Positions 35,191 through 44,451 of a DNA stretch of 64,000 nt are shown piece by piece (position 1 is the first letter of the stretch; each line of letters opens with the position of its first letter). Origin of the DNA: Clostridiales bacterium (GTDB lineage: Bacteria > Bacillota > Clostridia > Oscillospirales > Oscillospiraceae). The notes below the pieces were generated by a model. The model was not told where the DNA came from. It did no database searches and saw nothing but the letters and a program-made list of their open reading frames with translations. The stretch lies in the NCBI GenBank assembly GCA_022768185.1, contig JALEMS010000021.1, forward strand, positions 29,468-93,467, in the 5' to 3' direction. The position numbers and the translations under genes were made by a program.

Positions 35191-35242
35191 ATCCAATTGT
35201 GTTTTTTCAGCCGGCAATGGCCGGAAGAAGCAGGAGGTCGAC

Positions 35243-35827
35243 ATGGCGGCAGCAACCGTATCAAAACAGGGACATGTAAGCGGTGCGTTTGACGGCAACG
35301 CTGCATATGATCTCAACCATCCGGCATTTCAGCCGCAGCGCTACGGCCAGCCGCAGATTCAGGTCATCCCCGGCCGCAAAAACCGGCAGCAGGAGCAGGC
35401 GGAGCGTCAGACCCGAGTCCAGACCCGGACCCGTGTCCGCTCCCATGCGAAAAACCGGCAGGCCCTTGCTCCGATGGCGCTGTTGGGCTTCGGGATTGCC
35501 GCGGTTCTGCTTGTTTTTTCTCTGATGGCCCGCATCCAGCTGATTGCCGTCACCGACGGAACCGTGGAGCTGGAGAGCCAGCTTTCCGAGCTGCAGACGG
35601 AAAACGCCAAGCTGCAGATCGCTTATGAGAGCGCCTTCAATCTTACGGAGATTGAGGACTATGCCACGCGCGTGCTGGGCATGCAGCAGCCGCGCAGCGA
35701 CCAGGTGTACTACGTCAACGGCACGGCGGTCGACCGCGCCGAGGTTATGGTCGAGCAGACCGGCGAGCAGCGGCTTTCCGACCGGTTTGACGATTTGATC
35801 GCTTCGGTGGGAGAATATTTCCAGTAA
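35243..35827 (+). CDS. ftsL: FtsL-like septum formation protein
   Basis: 194 residues, longer than usual because of a basic 70-residue cytoplasmic N-terminus rich in Gln and Arg. One membrane helix lies at about 76-95, then a leucine-repeat coiled coil at about 103-130 (LESQLSELQTENAKLQ) and an extracellular tail. The position between rsmH and the penicillin-binding protein is the FtsL slot. Sequence alone could also fit DivIC. A sigma-E-like promoter for the next gene overlaps its 3' end. Confidence 0.75.
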   Translation: MAAATVSKQGHVSGAFDGNAAYDLNHPAFQPQRYGQPQIQVIPGRKNRQQEQAERQTRVQTRTRVRSHAKNRQALAPMALLGFGIAAVLLVFSLMARIQLIAVTDGTVELESQLSELQTENAKLQIAYESAFNLTEIEDYATRVLGMQQPRSDQVYYVNGTAVDRAEVMVEQTGEQRLSDRFDDLIASVGEYFQ

Positions 35828-35842
35828 CCTCCTGCGTATACT
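35813..35842 (+). promoter_or_regulatory. Sigma-E-like promoter for the spoVD-like gene
   Basis: GAATATT (35813-35819) and CGTATACT (35835-35842), 15 bases apart, resemble a sporulation sigma-E promoter and start inside ftsL. The pyrimidine run CTCCTG at 35829-35834 can pair with the downstream Shine-Dalgarno region CAGGGAG (35872-35878) with one bulged base, a weak version of elements A to C. Confidence 0.45.
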
Positions 35843-35884
35843 GCCATCGGACAGCATGCAGCAAACGATACCAGGGAGACGACT

Positions 35885-38221
35885 ATGGCAAGCTATGAAA
35901 ATGGGGGAAAAACGCCCCGCACTCCGAATCGAATGATGCTCCGCCGCACACTGTTTCTTTTGATCGTGTGCGGCATAGTTGCATTTATAGTGCTGGCGCT
36001 TCGGCTCTATAAACTGCAGGTAATTGACCACGATTACTATGAAAACCTCGCCCTTGAGCAGCAGATCCGACAAACGGCGATCAAGGCCGACCGCGGCACG
36101 ATCTACGATTGTAACGGCAAGGTGCTGGCCATGAGCGCCGACGTCGACACCATTTACATCAGCCCGGCAGAGATCGTGATGTATCAGGAAGACCCGAGTC
36201 TCATCGCAAGCGGCCTGTCCGAAATCCTCGGACTGGACTATCAGAAGATTTATGAAAAGACGCAGAACACCAAATCGTGGTATCAGACCGTGGCCATCAA
36301 GGTGGACGAGACACTGGCCGATCAGGTGCGTGCGTTCAAAAAGCAGTATGGTCTCAACGGCGTGAAGATCGAGGCCGATACCAAGCGCTATTACCCCTAC
36401 AGCAGCCTGGCGGCTCACGTTATCGGTTTTGTCGGCACGGACAACAGCGGCCTGAGCGGCATCGAGATGAAGTATAACAACGAGCTGACCGGCACCACGG
36501 GACGCATTGTCCGCGCCAAGAACAACGTCGGCACCGATCTGCTGTTTACGAAGTTTGAAGACTATTACGATGCGGAAAACGGAAACAGCGTCGTTTTGAG
36601 CATCGACAGTACCATCCAGTATTACGTGGAGAAGCACCTGCAGCAGGCCATTGCCGACTATGACATACGAAACGGCGCGGCTGCCATCGTCATGGACGTC
36701 AAGACCGGCGGCATCCTTGCCATGGCCTCGCTCGGCAGCTATGACCTCAACAACTATCAGAAGGTCAGCGATGCGGCGCAGGAAAAGATTGACGCGGCAG
36801 AGACGCCCGAGCAGGCAGCGGAACTGCTGTCATATTATCAGCAGCGCCAGTGGCGAAACAAGGCGCTGTCAGACACCTATGAGCCGGGCTCGACCTTTAA
36901 GATTATTACGCTGGCTATGGCGTTGGAGGAAAACGTCGCCACGATCAACGACCATTTTTACTGCGGCGGCTACATCGAGGTCACAGGCGACCGCCCGGGG
37001 CAGGGCCGTAACTGCTGGAAGAAGACCGGCCACGGCGACCAGACGCTGACCCAGGCCGTTCAGCACTCATGCAACTGTGCCTTTATCACCATCGGCCAGC
37101 GCGTCGGCGCGGAGACCTTCTATAAATACTGCGAGGCATTCGGCCTGCTGACGCTCACCGACAACAAAGACGCCACGCCCTCGGCCATGACCGGCATCGA
37201 CCTGTCCGGCGAAAGCGGCAGTATCTGGTGGAGCCAGAACGTGTTTTACAACCCGCAGAACAAAACGCAGCTGGCGGCGGCCTCCTTCGGCCAGACCTTC
37301 ACCATCACGCCGCTGCAGCTGATCACGGCGGTGTCCGCCTGCGTTAACGGCGGCAGCCTCATGCAGCCGTATCTCGTCAGCGAGATCGTGGCAGACGACG
37401 GCACGGTGCTCTCCAGACACGAGCCGGTCGTGGTTCGCCGCGTCATCAGCGAGCAGACCAGCGCCGAGGTGCGTGAGATTCTGGAAAAGGTTGTCGGCGA
37501 TCCCGTAGACGGAACCGGCAAAAACGCCTATGTCGCCGGCTACCGCATCGGCGGCAAGACCGGCACCTCCGAGAAGGTCGCGCAGGACGTAGCCGGCGGC
37601 GCAAAGGAATATATTGTCTCCTTTATCGGCGTAGCTCCGGCAGACGATCCGCAGATTGCTGTGCTGGTGTTGCTGGATACGCCCTCGAACGAGACCGGCA
37701 TTTACATCTCCGGCGGTCAGATGGGCGCGCCGACCGTCGGCCATATGATGGCCGACATCCTGCCGTATCTCGGTGTGGAGGCAAACTACACCGACACGGA
37801 AAAGGCCAACATGGACAAAACCGTGCCCAATCTGACCGGCATGACCGTTGAGCAGGCGCAGGCTGCGCTGACGAACGCGGGGCTGCTCTCGCGCGTTGTG
37901 GGCTCCGGCAGCACCGTCACCGCGCAGCTGCCGCTGCAGAACTCGGTGGTGGCGGCCAACACGCAGGTAATCCTGTATGCCGACGCCGAACCGTCGGCCG
38001 ATCTCGAGCAGATGATCGACCTGACCAATCTGACCTATGCCAACGCCCGTGACCGCCTCGGCTATTATGGTCTGTTCATCCGTGCAGAAGGCTCGGTGAC
38101 CAAGCCGGAATCCCAGCTTGTTTCGGCGCAGAGTATCCCGGTCGGCACCGAGGTCGAGCACGGAACCGTCGTTTACGTGAGCCTGACAACCACAGATTCG
38201 AGTATGTTGGGCAGATATTGA
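35885..38221 (+). CDS. spoVD: Class B penicillin-binding protein, FtsI/SpoVD type, with two PASTA repeats
   Basis: 778 residues. One N-terminal membrane helix (about 23-41) precedes the dimerisation domain and the transpeptidase with Ser336-x-x-Lys339 (GSTFK), Ser395-Cys-Asn and Lys558-Thr-Gly. Two PASTA repeats follow at about 638-704 and 705-770. The length and PASTA tail fit SpoVD, which cross-links cortex peptidoglycan; it could also be the only division transpeptidase of this cluster, since no second copy is here. The sigma-E-like promoter upstream favours a sporulation role at least in part. Confidence 0.88.
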   Translation: MASYENGGKTPRTPNRMMLRRTLFLLIVCGIVAFIVLALRLYKLQVIDHDYYENLALEQQIRQTAIKADRGTIYDCNGKVLAMSADVDTIYISPAEIVMYQEDPSLIASGLSEILGLDYQKIYEKTQNTKSWYQTVAIKVDETLADQVRAFKKQYGLNGVKIEADTKRYYPYSSLAAHVIGFVGTDNSGLSGIEMKYNNELTGTTGRIVRAKNNVGTDLLFTKFEDYYDAENGNSVVLSIDSTIQYYVEKHLQQAIADYDIRNGAAAIVMDVKTGGILAMASLGSYDLNNYQKVSDAAQEKIDAAETPEQAAELLSYYQQRQWRNKALSDTYEPGSTFKIITLAMALEENVATINDHFYCGGYIEVTGDRPGQGRNCWKKTGHGDQTLTQAVQHSCNCAFITIGQRVGAETFYKYCEAFGLLTLTDNKDATPSAMTGIDLSGESGSIWWSQNVFYNPQNKTQLAAASFGQTFTITPLQLITAVSACVNGGSLMQPYLVSEIVADDGTVLSRHEPVVVRRVISEQTSAEVREILEKVVGDPVDGTGKNAYVAGYRIGGKTGTSEKVAQDVAGGAKEYIVSFIGVAPADDPQIAVLVLLDTPSNETGIYISGGQMGAPTVGHMMADILPYLGVEANYTDTEKANMDKTVPNLTGMTVEQAQAALTNAGLLSRVVGSGSTVTAQLPLQNSVVAANTQVILYADAEPSADLEQMIDLTNLTYANARDRLGYYGLFIRAEGSVTKPESQLVSAQSIPVGTEVEHGTVVYVSLTTTDSSMLGRY

Positions 38222-38248
38222 TTGATTATTCTGCGAGGAGGATGTAAA

Positions 38249-39715
38249 ATGAAACTCTGCGATGTTTTGAAGGACATTCCCGTCCGGCGTATGAAGGCTG
38301 ACACGCAGATGGAGGTGACCGGCGTCAGCTGCGACTCCCGCAGCACCGCGCCCGGGGAACTGTTTGTAGCTGTGCGCGGCTATGAAACGGATGGCCACGC
38401 CTATATTCCGCAGGCTGCGGCACAGGGCGCGGCGGTGATCCTCTGCGAGGAGCCGCCTGAGGCCGACGTGCCGTATGTGCTGGTGGACAACAGCCGCCGT
38501 GCGCTGGCCTTTGCGTCCAGAAACTGGTACGGCGATCCGGCCTCGAAGCTGACGATCATCGGCGTGACAGGCACAAACGGCAAGACCACCTCCACCATCC
38601 TCATCAAGCACCTGCTGGAGACCTGCCTGCATACCCGGGTCGGCCTGATCGGCACCAACGAAAACATCGTGGGCGACCGGCATTTTCCGGCGGCCAACAC
38701 CACGCCGGAGTCCTGCGATCTGCAGAAGCTCTTCCGCATGATGGTCGACGAGGGCTGCACGCATGTGGTGATGGAGGTTTCCTCCCATGCCATTGCGCTT
38801 GACCGCATTGCCGGGCTGGAATTTGCCGTGGGGCTGTTCACCAACCTGACGCAGGATCATCTCGATTTCCACGGGACGATGGAAAACTATGCCGACACAA
38901 AGGCAAGGCTGTTTGCCCAGTGCCGCGCCGGCGCGGTGAATCTGGATGACGAGTGGGCCGGACGGATGCTGCAGAACGCGCCCTGCCCGATGAAAACCTT
39001 CGCCTGCACGCGGCGGGATGCAGACCTTGTGGCAAACGATGTGCGTCTGTCTGCCGACGGGGGGCGCTTTGTGGCGCTGAGCGCCGGACAGCTGCAGCGG
39101 GTGCATCTGGCCATTCCCGGTATGTTTTCGGTGTATAACGCACTGGGCGTCATCGCCTGCGGTCTGCAGCTGGGGCTGTCTCTGGAGGACTGCGCAGGGG
39201 CGCTGGAAACGGCCCCCGCTGTCAAGGGACGCGTCGAGCGCGTGCCGACCGACGGGGACTACAGCATTTTCATTGACTACGCCGTCACACCGGACGCGCT
39301 GGAAAATGTGCTGAAAACGCTGCGGCAGGTCGCGCAGGGAAGACTGGTGGTTCTCTTCGGCTGCGGCGGCGACCGCGACCGGAAAAAGCGTCCAATTATG
39401 GGAAAAATCGCGGCAGACAACGCCGATTTCGTGATTGTTACCTCGGATAACCCCCGTACGGAAAAGCCGGAGGACATCGTCGATGAGATCGCCGTCGGCC
39501 TGCGCGGCGTCAAGACGCCCTATCAGATCATCGTCGACCGGCGCGAGGCCATTGCCTGGGCCATCGACCACCACCTGCCGGGAGACCTGATCGTGCTGGC
39601 CGGCAAGGGACATGAGACCTATCAGATCATCGGGAAAACAAAACACCATATGGATGAGCGGGAGATCGTGGCCGAGCATCTGGCCCGGCGCGCCGGCGAG
39701 AAGACCGCGCAGTAA
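38249..39715 (+). CDS. murE: UDP-MurNAc-L-Ala-D-Glu ligase MurE
   Basis: 488 residues. P-loop GVTGTNGKTTST and three-domain Mur ligase layout. The DNPR motif (SDNPRTEKPEDI) is the signature of meso-diaminopimelate-adding enzymes, so the wall is likely DAP type. The start is the ATG with GAGGAGG 7 bases upstream; an in-frame TTG at 38222 precedes that site. murF, which normally follows, is missing. Confidence 0.95.
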   Translation: MKLCDVLKDIPVRRMKADTQMEVTGVSCDSRSTAPGELFVAVRGYETDGHAYIPQAAAQGAAVILCEEPPEADVPYVLVDNSRRALAFASRNWYGDPASKLTIIGVTGTNGKTTSTILIKHLLETCLHTRVGLIGTNENIVGDRHFPAANTTPESCDLQKLFRMMVDEGCTHVVMEVSSHAIALDRIAGLEFAVGLFTNLTQDHLDFHGTMENYADTKARLFAQCRAGAVNLDDEWAGRMLQNAPCPMKTFACTRRDADLVANDVRLSADGGRFVALSAGQLQRVHLAIPGMFSVYNALGVIACGLQLGLSLEDCAGALETAPAVKGRVERVPTDGDYSIFIDYAVTPDALENVLKTLRQVAQGRLVVLFGCGGDRDRKKRPIMGKIAADNADFVIVTSDNPRTEKPEDIVDEIAVGLRGVKTPYQIIVDRREAIAWAIDHHLPGDLIVLAGKGHETYQIIGKTKHHMDEREIVAEHLARRAGEKTAQ

Positions 39716-39716
39716 G

Positions 39717-39749
39717 CCGCGGGCTGCTGTCGCGCAAGCGCTCCCGCGG
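39717..39749 (+). repeat. Inverted repeat next to the mraY ribosome-binding site
   Basis: CCGCGGG (39717-39723) pairs with CCCGCGG (39743-39749), whose last bases begin the mraY Shine-Dalgarno GGAGG. The loop has no promoter-like element. It may tune mraY translation. Confidence 0.45.
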
Positions 39750-39759
39750 AGGTAAACGC

Positions 39760-40767
39760 ATGACAAACAAGTTGATTTGCAGCTTTGTGCTGGGCTTTTT
39801 CCTTTCCACGCTGTTCGGCGCGTTTCTGGTGCCGTTCCTGCGCCGTATCAAGGCGGGGCAGGCGATCCGGGAGGACGGACCGACTTGGCATATGTCCAAG
39901 GCCGGAACGCCTACCATGGGCGGCATCATGTTCATCGCGGCGGTGGCGGTCGTCTGCCTGACGGTCGGCTTCAGCCTGATGCTGCAGGGCGAATATATCC
40001 ATATTTTCGTACTGATTTTTGCAATGATCTTCGGACTGATCGGCTTTCTGGACGATTCGGTGAAGCTCCGCAAAAAGCAGAACCTCGGCCTGACGGCAAA
40101 AATGAAGTTTTTGCTGCAGCTGATCGTGGCGGTCATCTTTGTTTTTCTGCTGTGGGTGTTCGGCTATATTTCTTATGATGTGTATCTGCCGTTCTGGAAT
40201 ATCACCTTCCATCTGCCGCCTGTGGTCTATTTCATTCTGGCTGCCTTCGTCATCGTCGGCACGGTCAACTCCGTCAACCTCACCGACGGCGTCGACGGGC
40301 TGGCGACCGGAACCAGCCTGCCTGTCATGCTGTTTTATGTGGCGGTTGCCTTTTACTGGGGCGACCGGTATCTGGGGCTGGGGCTGTTTGCCTCCGGCCT
40401 GCTCGGCGCGCTGCTGGGCTTTCTGCTGTATAACTTCAATCCGGCCAAGGTCTTCATGGGCGATACCGGCTCGCTTTTTCTCGGCGGCGCCATCTGCGCG
40501 CTGGCCTTTGCCTATGATATGCCGCTGATTCTGATCCCGCTGGGCATTGTGTTCATCATTGAGACGCTTTCCGATATCATCCAGGTGACGTACTTCAAGC
40601 TGACGCACGGAAAACGCGTGTTCAAAATGGCGCCGTTCCATCACCATCTGGAGATGGGCGGCTGGACCGGGAAAAAATGGAAGGAGAAGGAACTGTTTGT
40701 GCTGTTCACCGGCGTGTCCTTCGTGTTTGCCATTATTTCGTTCATCGGTGTTTACGGGCGGTGGTGA
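39760..40767 (+). CDS. mraY: Phospho-N-acetylmuramoyl-pentapeptide transferase
   Basis: 335 residues with about ten membrane helices. MraY makes lipid I from UDP-MurNAc-pentapeptide and undecaprenyl phosphate. Conserved blocks are GTPTMGG, NSVNLTDGVDGLATG, FMGDTGSL and PFHHHLE. The DGVDG aspartates bind Mg2+. Confidence 0.96.
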   Translation: MTNKLICSFVLGFFLSTLFGAFLVPFLRRIKAGQAIREDGPTWHMSKAGTPTMGGIMFIAAVAVVCLTVGFSLMLQGEYIHIFVLIFAMIFGLIGFLDDSVKLRKKQNLGLTAKMKFLLQLIVAVIFVFLLWVFGYISYDVYLPFWNITFHLPPVVYFILAAFVIVGTVNSVNLTDGVDGLATGTSLPVMLFYVAVAFYWGDRYLGLGLFASGLLGALLGFLLYNFNPAKVFMGDTGSLFLGGAICALAFAYDMPLILIPLGIVFIIETLSDIIQVTYFKLTHGKRVFKMAPFHHHLEMGGWTGKKWKEKELFVLFTGVSFVFAIISFIGVYGRW

Positions 40768-40788
40768 GCCTCCCGCGGAGGATGATCC

Positions 40789-41934
40789 ATGGAATACAAC
40801 AACGACCGCATTGCGGATTATTCGGATGAGGAAACGTTCAGCCGGGGACGGATCGACATCCCGTTTTTACTGCTGACGCTGCTGCTGCTGACAATCGGGG
40901 TCATTATGGTGCTCTCGGCCAGCTTCCCGCGCGCCTACTACACGGCGGAGATCAAGACGCCGACTTACTACTTTACCCGTCAGCTTATTTTTGCTCTGGG
41001 CGGCGTTGGCGTGATGCTGATCATGTCGCGCTTTCCCATGTCGCTGTACCGCCGGTTTTCCTTCGTCATTCTGGCGGCGTCCGTCATTCTGCTGATGGCG
41101 GTTCTGGTCATCGGTGTTTCCGGCGGCGGTGCGCGGCGCTGGATCAATCTGGGCTTTACGACCTTCCAGCCGTCTGAAATTGCAAAGATCGGCGTAATTC
41201 TGGCCTTTTCCACCATGATCTGCCGGCTGAAGGGGAAAATGAAGACCTTTCGCTACGGCATCCTGCCCTTCGCCGTGATTCTTGTGGTCGTGGTGGGCCT
41301 GCTGGTCGCCGAGCCGCATCTGTCGGCTTCGGTCATCACCATCTTGATCGGCGCGGCGCTGATGTTCGTGGGCGGCGCCCGGCTGATCTGGTTTATCGGC
41401 GGCGCAGGCGGCATTGTGGTCATCGGCGCGATTGTGGTGAAGTTTTTTGCCTATGCGTCCAGCCGCATTACCACCTGGCTCGACCCCTTTGCAGATATGT
41501 CCGGCGACGGCTATCAGATCGTCCAGTCGCTGTATTCCATCGGCTCCGGCGGCCTGATGGGGCTGGGTCTCGGCCAGAGTCGGCAAAAGTATCTGTATCT
41601 GCCGGAGGAGCATAACGATTTTATTTTCTCGGTCGTCTGCGAGGAGCTGGGTTTTGTCGGCGCGCTGCTGATCCTGATCCTGTTTGCGCTGCTGATCTGC
41701 CGCGGCTACTGGCTGGCGATGCACTGTACCGACCGCTATAGCTTTCTTGTCTGCACCGGCATTTCCACGCTGCTGGCCATACAGGTCATATTCAATATCG
41801 CTGTTGTTACAAACCTCATTCCCTGCACCGGCATCTCGCTTCCGTTTTTCAGCTACGGCGGAACGGCATTGTTGCTGCAGATGGCGGAAATGGGGATCAT
41901 ATTAAGCGCCTCACGATCCATACCGACAGCCTGA
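40789..41934 (+). CDS. ftsW: SEDS-family glycosyltransferase FtsW/SpoVE
   Basis: 381 residues, about ten membrane helices. SEDS proteins polymerise lipid II with a partner class B PBP. Motifs GGGARRWINLGFTTFQPSEIAK, in part, plus EEHNDFIFSVVCEELGF and GISLPFFSYGG are typical. Between mraY and murG it could be FtsW, SpoVE, or both in one protein; sequence does not separate them. Confidence 0.9.
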   Translation: MEYNNDRIADYSDEETFSRGRIDIPFLLLTLLLLTIGVIMVLSASFPRAYYTAEIKTPTYYFTRQLIFALGGVGVMLIMSRFPMSLYRRFSFVILAASVILLMAVLVIGVSGGGARRWINLGFTTFQPSEIAKIGVILAFSTMICRLKGKMKTFRYGILPFAVILVVVVGLLVAEPHLSASVITILIGAALMFVGGARLIWFIGGAGGIVVIGAIVVKFFAYASSRITTWLDPFADMSGDGYQIVQSLYSIGSGGLMGLGLGQSRQKYLYLPEEHNDFIFSVVCEELGFVGALLILILFALLICRGYWLAMHCTDRYSFLVCTGISTLLAIQVIFNIAVVTNLIPCTGISLPFFSYGGTALLLQMAEMGIILSASRSIPTA

Positions 41935-41995
41935 CGGCTGCGGAAACGTACCGGATGGCGTGCCGCCCGGATCAGGCGGCAGAACGGAGAGATGA

Positions 41996-43120
41996 ATGAA
42001 GATCGTATTTACCTGCGGCGGCACCGCCGGTCACATCAATCCTGCCCTCGGTGTAGCCGCCCTGCTCCGGCAGCGTATGCCGGAGACTGAAGTTCTGTTC
42101 ATCGGCGCAAAGGGTATGATGGAGGAGACGCTTGTCCCGCGCGAGGGCTTCGCCATGGAAACCGTCCCCATCACCAATATCCGCCGCGGGATGAAGCCGG
42201 CAGACATTGCGCACAATTTGAATACGCTGAAAAACGTCGCGGTCTCCACGACGCAGGCAAAGCGGCTGCTGCGGCAGTTCCGGCCGGACGTGGCCATCGG
42301 CACCGGCGGCTATGTCTGCTATCCCGTGCTGAAGGCGGCGCACAGCCTGCATATTCCCACCCTGGTGCACGAGTCCAACGCCGTGCCGGGACTGACGACG
42401 AAAATGCTGGAAAAAACCGTCGACCGCATTCTGGTCGGCTTTGAGGAAGCCCGGGAGAATTACCGCTGCCGGGATAAGGTCACCGTTACCGGAACGCCGG
42501 TGCGCATGGAGTTTCTTCATGCGGACCGTGCGCAGGCCCGGCGGGAACTGGGGATTCCGGAGGGAAAGCCGCTTGTGGTTTCCGTCTGGGGCAGCCTCGG
42601 TGCGCGGCGTATGAATGAGATAGCGGTTGAACTGATTCGCCGGGCCTGTCAGGATCCGTTTTTCTGCATGATCCATTCGGCCGGCTCACGCGGGTATGAC
42701 GCAATGTGCGCCGCGCTGCGCGAGCAGGGCCTGGCCGACTGTGCAAAGGCCGGCTTTGAGGTGCGTCAGTATATTTACGATATGCCCCGTGTAATGGCGG
42801 CAGCCGATCTGGTGCTGTGCCGCGCCGGCGCGTCGACGCTGGCGGAGCTGACGGCTATGGGCAAGCCTGCCGTTCTGGTTCCGTCTCCGAACGTCACCAA
42901 CGATCATCAAACGAAGAACGCGCGCGTGCTGGAGGAAGCCGGAGCCGCTGTGCTGCTGCGGGAGGGCGCATTCGGTGCAGACGCGCTGCTCGGTACGATT
43001 TCCAGCCTGCTCGGCGCTCCGGAGAAGCTTCGTGCCATGTCCGAGCGTATGCAGGCACTTTCCGTCGGCGATGCGACCGGACGCATTGCAGACCTCGCGC
43101 TCGAGCTGGCCGGGAAATAA
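41996..43120 (+). CDS. murG: UDP-GlcNAc:lipid I GlcNAc transferase MurG
   Basis: 374 residues, GT28 family, peripheral on the inner leaflet. GGTAGHINPALG binds near lipid I, and CRAGASTLAELTAMGKPAVLVP with NDHQTKNA form the UDP-GlcNAc site. The 60-base gap before it holds only a 7-bp inverted repeat (41961-41981). Confidence 0.96.
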   Translation: MKIVFTCGGTAGHINPALGVAALLRQRMPETEVLFIGAKGMMEETLVPREGFAMETVPITNIRRGMKPADIAHNLNTLKNVAVSTTQAKRLLRQFRPDVAIGTGGYVCYPVLKAAHSLHIPTLVHESNAVPGLTTKMLEKTVDRILVGFEEARENYRCRDKVTVTGTPVRMEFLHADRAQARRELGIPEGKPLVVSVWGSLGARRMNEIAVELIRRACQDPFFCMIHSAGSRGYDAMCAALREQGLADCAKAGFEVRQYIYDMPRVMAAADLVLCRAGASTLAELTAMGKPAVLVPSPNVTNDHQTKNARVLEEAGAAVLLREGAFGADALLGTISSLLGAPEKLRAMSERMQALSVGDATGRIADLALELAGK

Positions 43121-43124
43121 CGGT

Positions 43125-43180
43125 CACACATCCGCCCTGTGGCATAGTATGGGATGAAGATTTGCTGTGCGGAGGGCGGA
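43125..43180 (+). promoter_or_regulatory. Promoter-in-hairpin element C upstream of murA
   Basis: TCCGCCCT (43131-43138) pairs perfectly with AGGGCGGA (43173-43180), which covers part of the murA Shine-Dalgarno GGAGG. Between the arms lies CATAGTATG (43143-43151), within the same 11 bases GCATAGTATGG found in element A; it fits a sigma-K -10, with CACA 14 bases upstream as a -35 candidate. The shared 11-mer followed by TGCGGAGGG is striking. Confidence 0.5.
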
Positions 43181-43182
43181 AT

Positions 43183-44433
43183 ATGAGCATTTGGAACGTA
43201 AAAGGCGGAAACACGCTCGGCGGCAGCCTGGCAGTTCAGGGAGCCAAAAACGCAGTACTTCCAATCATGGCGGCCAGCATCCTGACCGGCTGTGAGACTG
43301 AGCTTCTCAATGTGCCGCAGCTGAGCGACGTGCAGGCGACAATCCGGATCCTGCGCAGTGTCGGCTGCACGGTAACGGTCGACGGAGACGTTGTCGGTAT
43401 TGATTCGACCGGGGTGTGCCGCAGCGAGGTTCCGGATGAGCTGATGCATCAGCTTCGTTCGTCGATCATTTTTCTCGGCGCGCTGCTTGCGCGGTGCGGC
43501 GAGGCGCGCCTGTCCATGCCGGGCGGCTGTGCGCTGGGCCGCCGACCGGTCGACCAGCATCTGAAGGTGCTGCGTGCGCTCGGTGCGGAGATCGAGGAGA
43601 CGGACGGACACATTCTCTGCCGCAGCCGCGGCCTGCGCGGCACACGCATTGAACTGGATATGCCCAGCGTCGGTGCAACGGAAAACGCCATGCTTGCCGC
43701 CTGTGCGGCGGAGGGGACGACCGTTTTGACCAATGCTGCACGTGAGCCGGAGATCGCCGACCTGCAGGAATACCTGCGCCGCCTCGGCGCAAACGTCAGC
43801 GGCGCCGGAACGGGCACCGTCACCGTGGCGGGGTTTGATCCGCAGCCGCGTGTGGGCCATCGCATCATGCCCGACCGTATCGTGGCCTCCACACTGCTGT
43901 GCGCGGCCGCCGCGGCCGGGGGAGATCTGGAGCTGCGCGGGCTTGCGCCGCGCACATTCTCATCGGTGACGGCGGTGCTCTCCGAGATGGGCTGTCAGCT
44001 GCGCACCACCCGGCGCAGCGTGCGCATTTTATCCGACGGCCGGCTTCGCGCGCCGGGACCGATCGCCACGGGACCGTATCCCGGCTTTCCGACGGATGCG
44101 CAGCCGCTTTTGATGGCGGCCTGCCTGCGTGCCAGAGGTACGACGCTGTTTGTCGAAAACATGTTTGAAAATCGTTACGGTCAGGTCAGTGAGTTCGTCC
44201 GGCTTGGCGCGGACGTACGTACGGTCGGAAAGCTTGCCGTCGTCAACGGCGTCGAGCGGCTGACCGGCGCAGAGGTGTCCGCCACCGATCTGCGTGCCGG
44301 AGCCGCCCTCGTCACCGCCGCGCTGGCGGCGGAGGGGGAGAGCCGTATTCACGATGCCGGACATATAGACAGAGGATATTTTGACCTGGACGGGAGCCTG
44401 CGCTATCTGGGCGCGGAGGTTTTCCGCTCCTGA
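43183..44433 (+). CDS. murA: UDP-GlcNAc 1-carboxyvinyltransferase
   Basis: 416 residues. MurA catalyses the first committed step of peptidoglycan synthesis and is the fosfomycin target. Lys22-Asn23 (GAKNAVLP) bind substrate and Cys116 (PGGCALGRRPVDQH) is the reactive cysteine, so fosfomycin sensitivity at this site is expected. The start is the ATG with GGAGG 7 bases upstream. Firmicutes often have two MurA paralogues; whether this is the only one cannot be told. Confidence 0.95.
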   Translation: MSIWNVKGGNTLGGSLAVQGAKNAVLPIMAASILTGCETELLNVPQLSDVQATIRILRSVGCTVTVDGDVVGIDSTGVCRSEVPDELMHQLRSSIIFLGALLARCGEARLSMPGGCALGRRPVDQHLKVLRALGAEIEETDGHILCRSRGLRGTRIELDMPSVGATENAMLAACAAEGTTVLTNAAREPEIADLQEYLRRLGANVSGAGTGTVTVAGFDPQPRVGHRIMPDRIVASTLLCAAAAAGGDLELRGLAPRTFSSVTAVLSEMGCQLRTTRRSVRILSDGRLRAPGPIATGPYPGFPTDAQPLLMAACLRARGTTLFVENMFENRYGQVSEFVRLGADVRTVGKLAVVNGVERLTGAEVSATDLRAGAALVTAALAAEGESRIHDAGHIDRGYFDLDGSLRYLGAEVFRS

Positions 44434-44451
44434 GGGAAGGAGTGAACTGCC

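Noticed and set aside
37067..39766. 899-codon open frame on the - strand
   Set aside because: It is antisense to the spoVD-like gene and murE, with no ribosome-binding site or recognisable motif.
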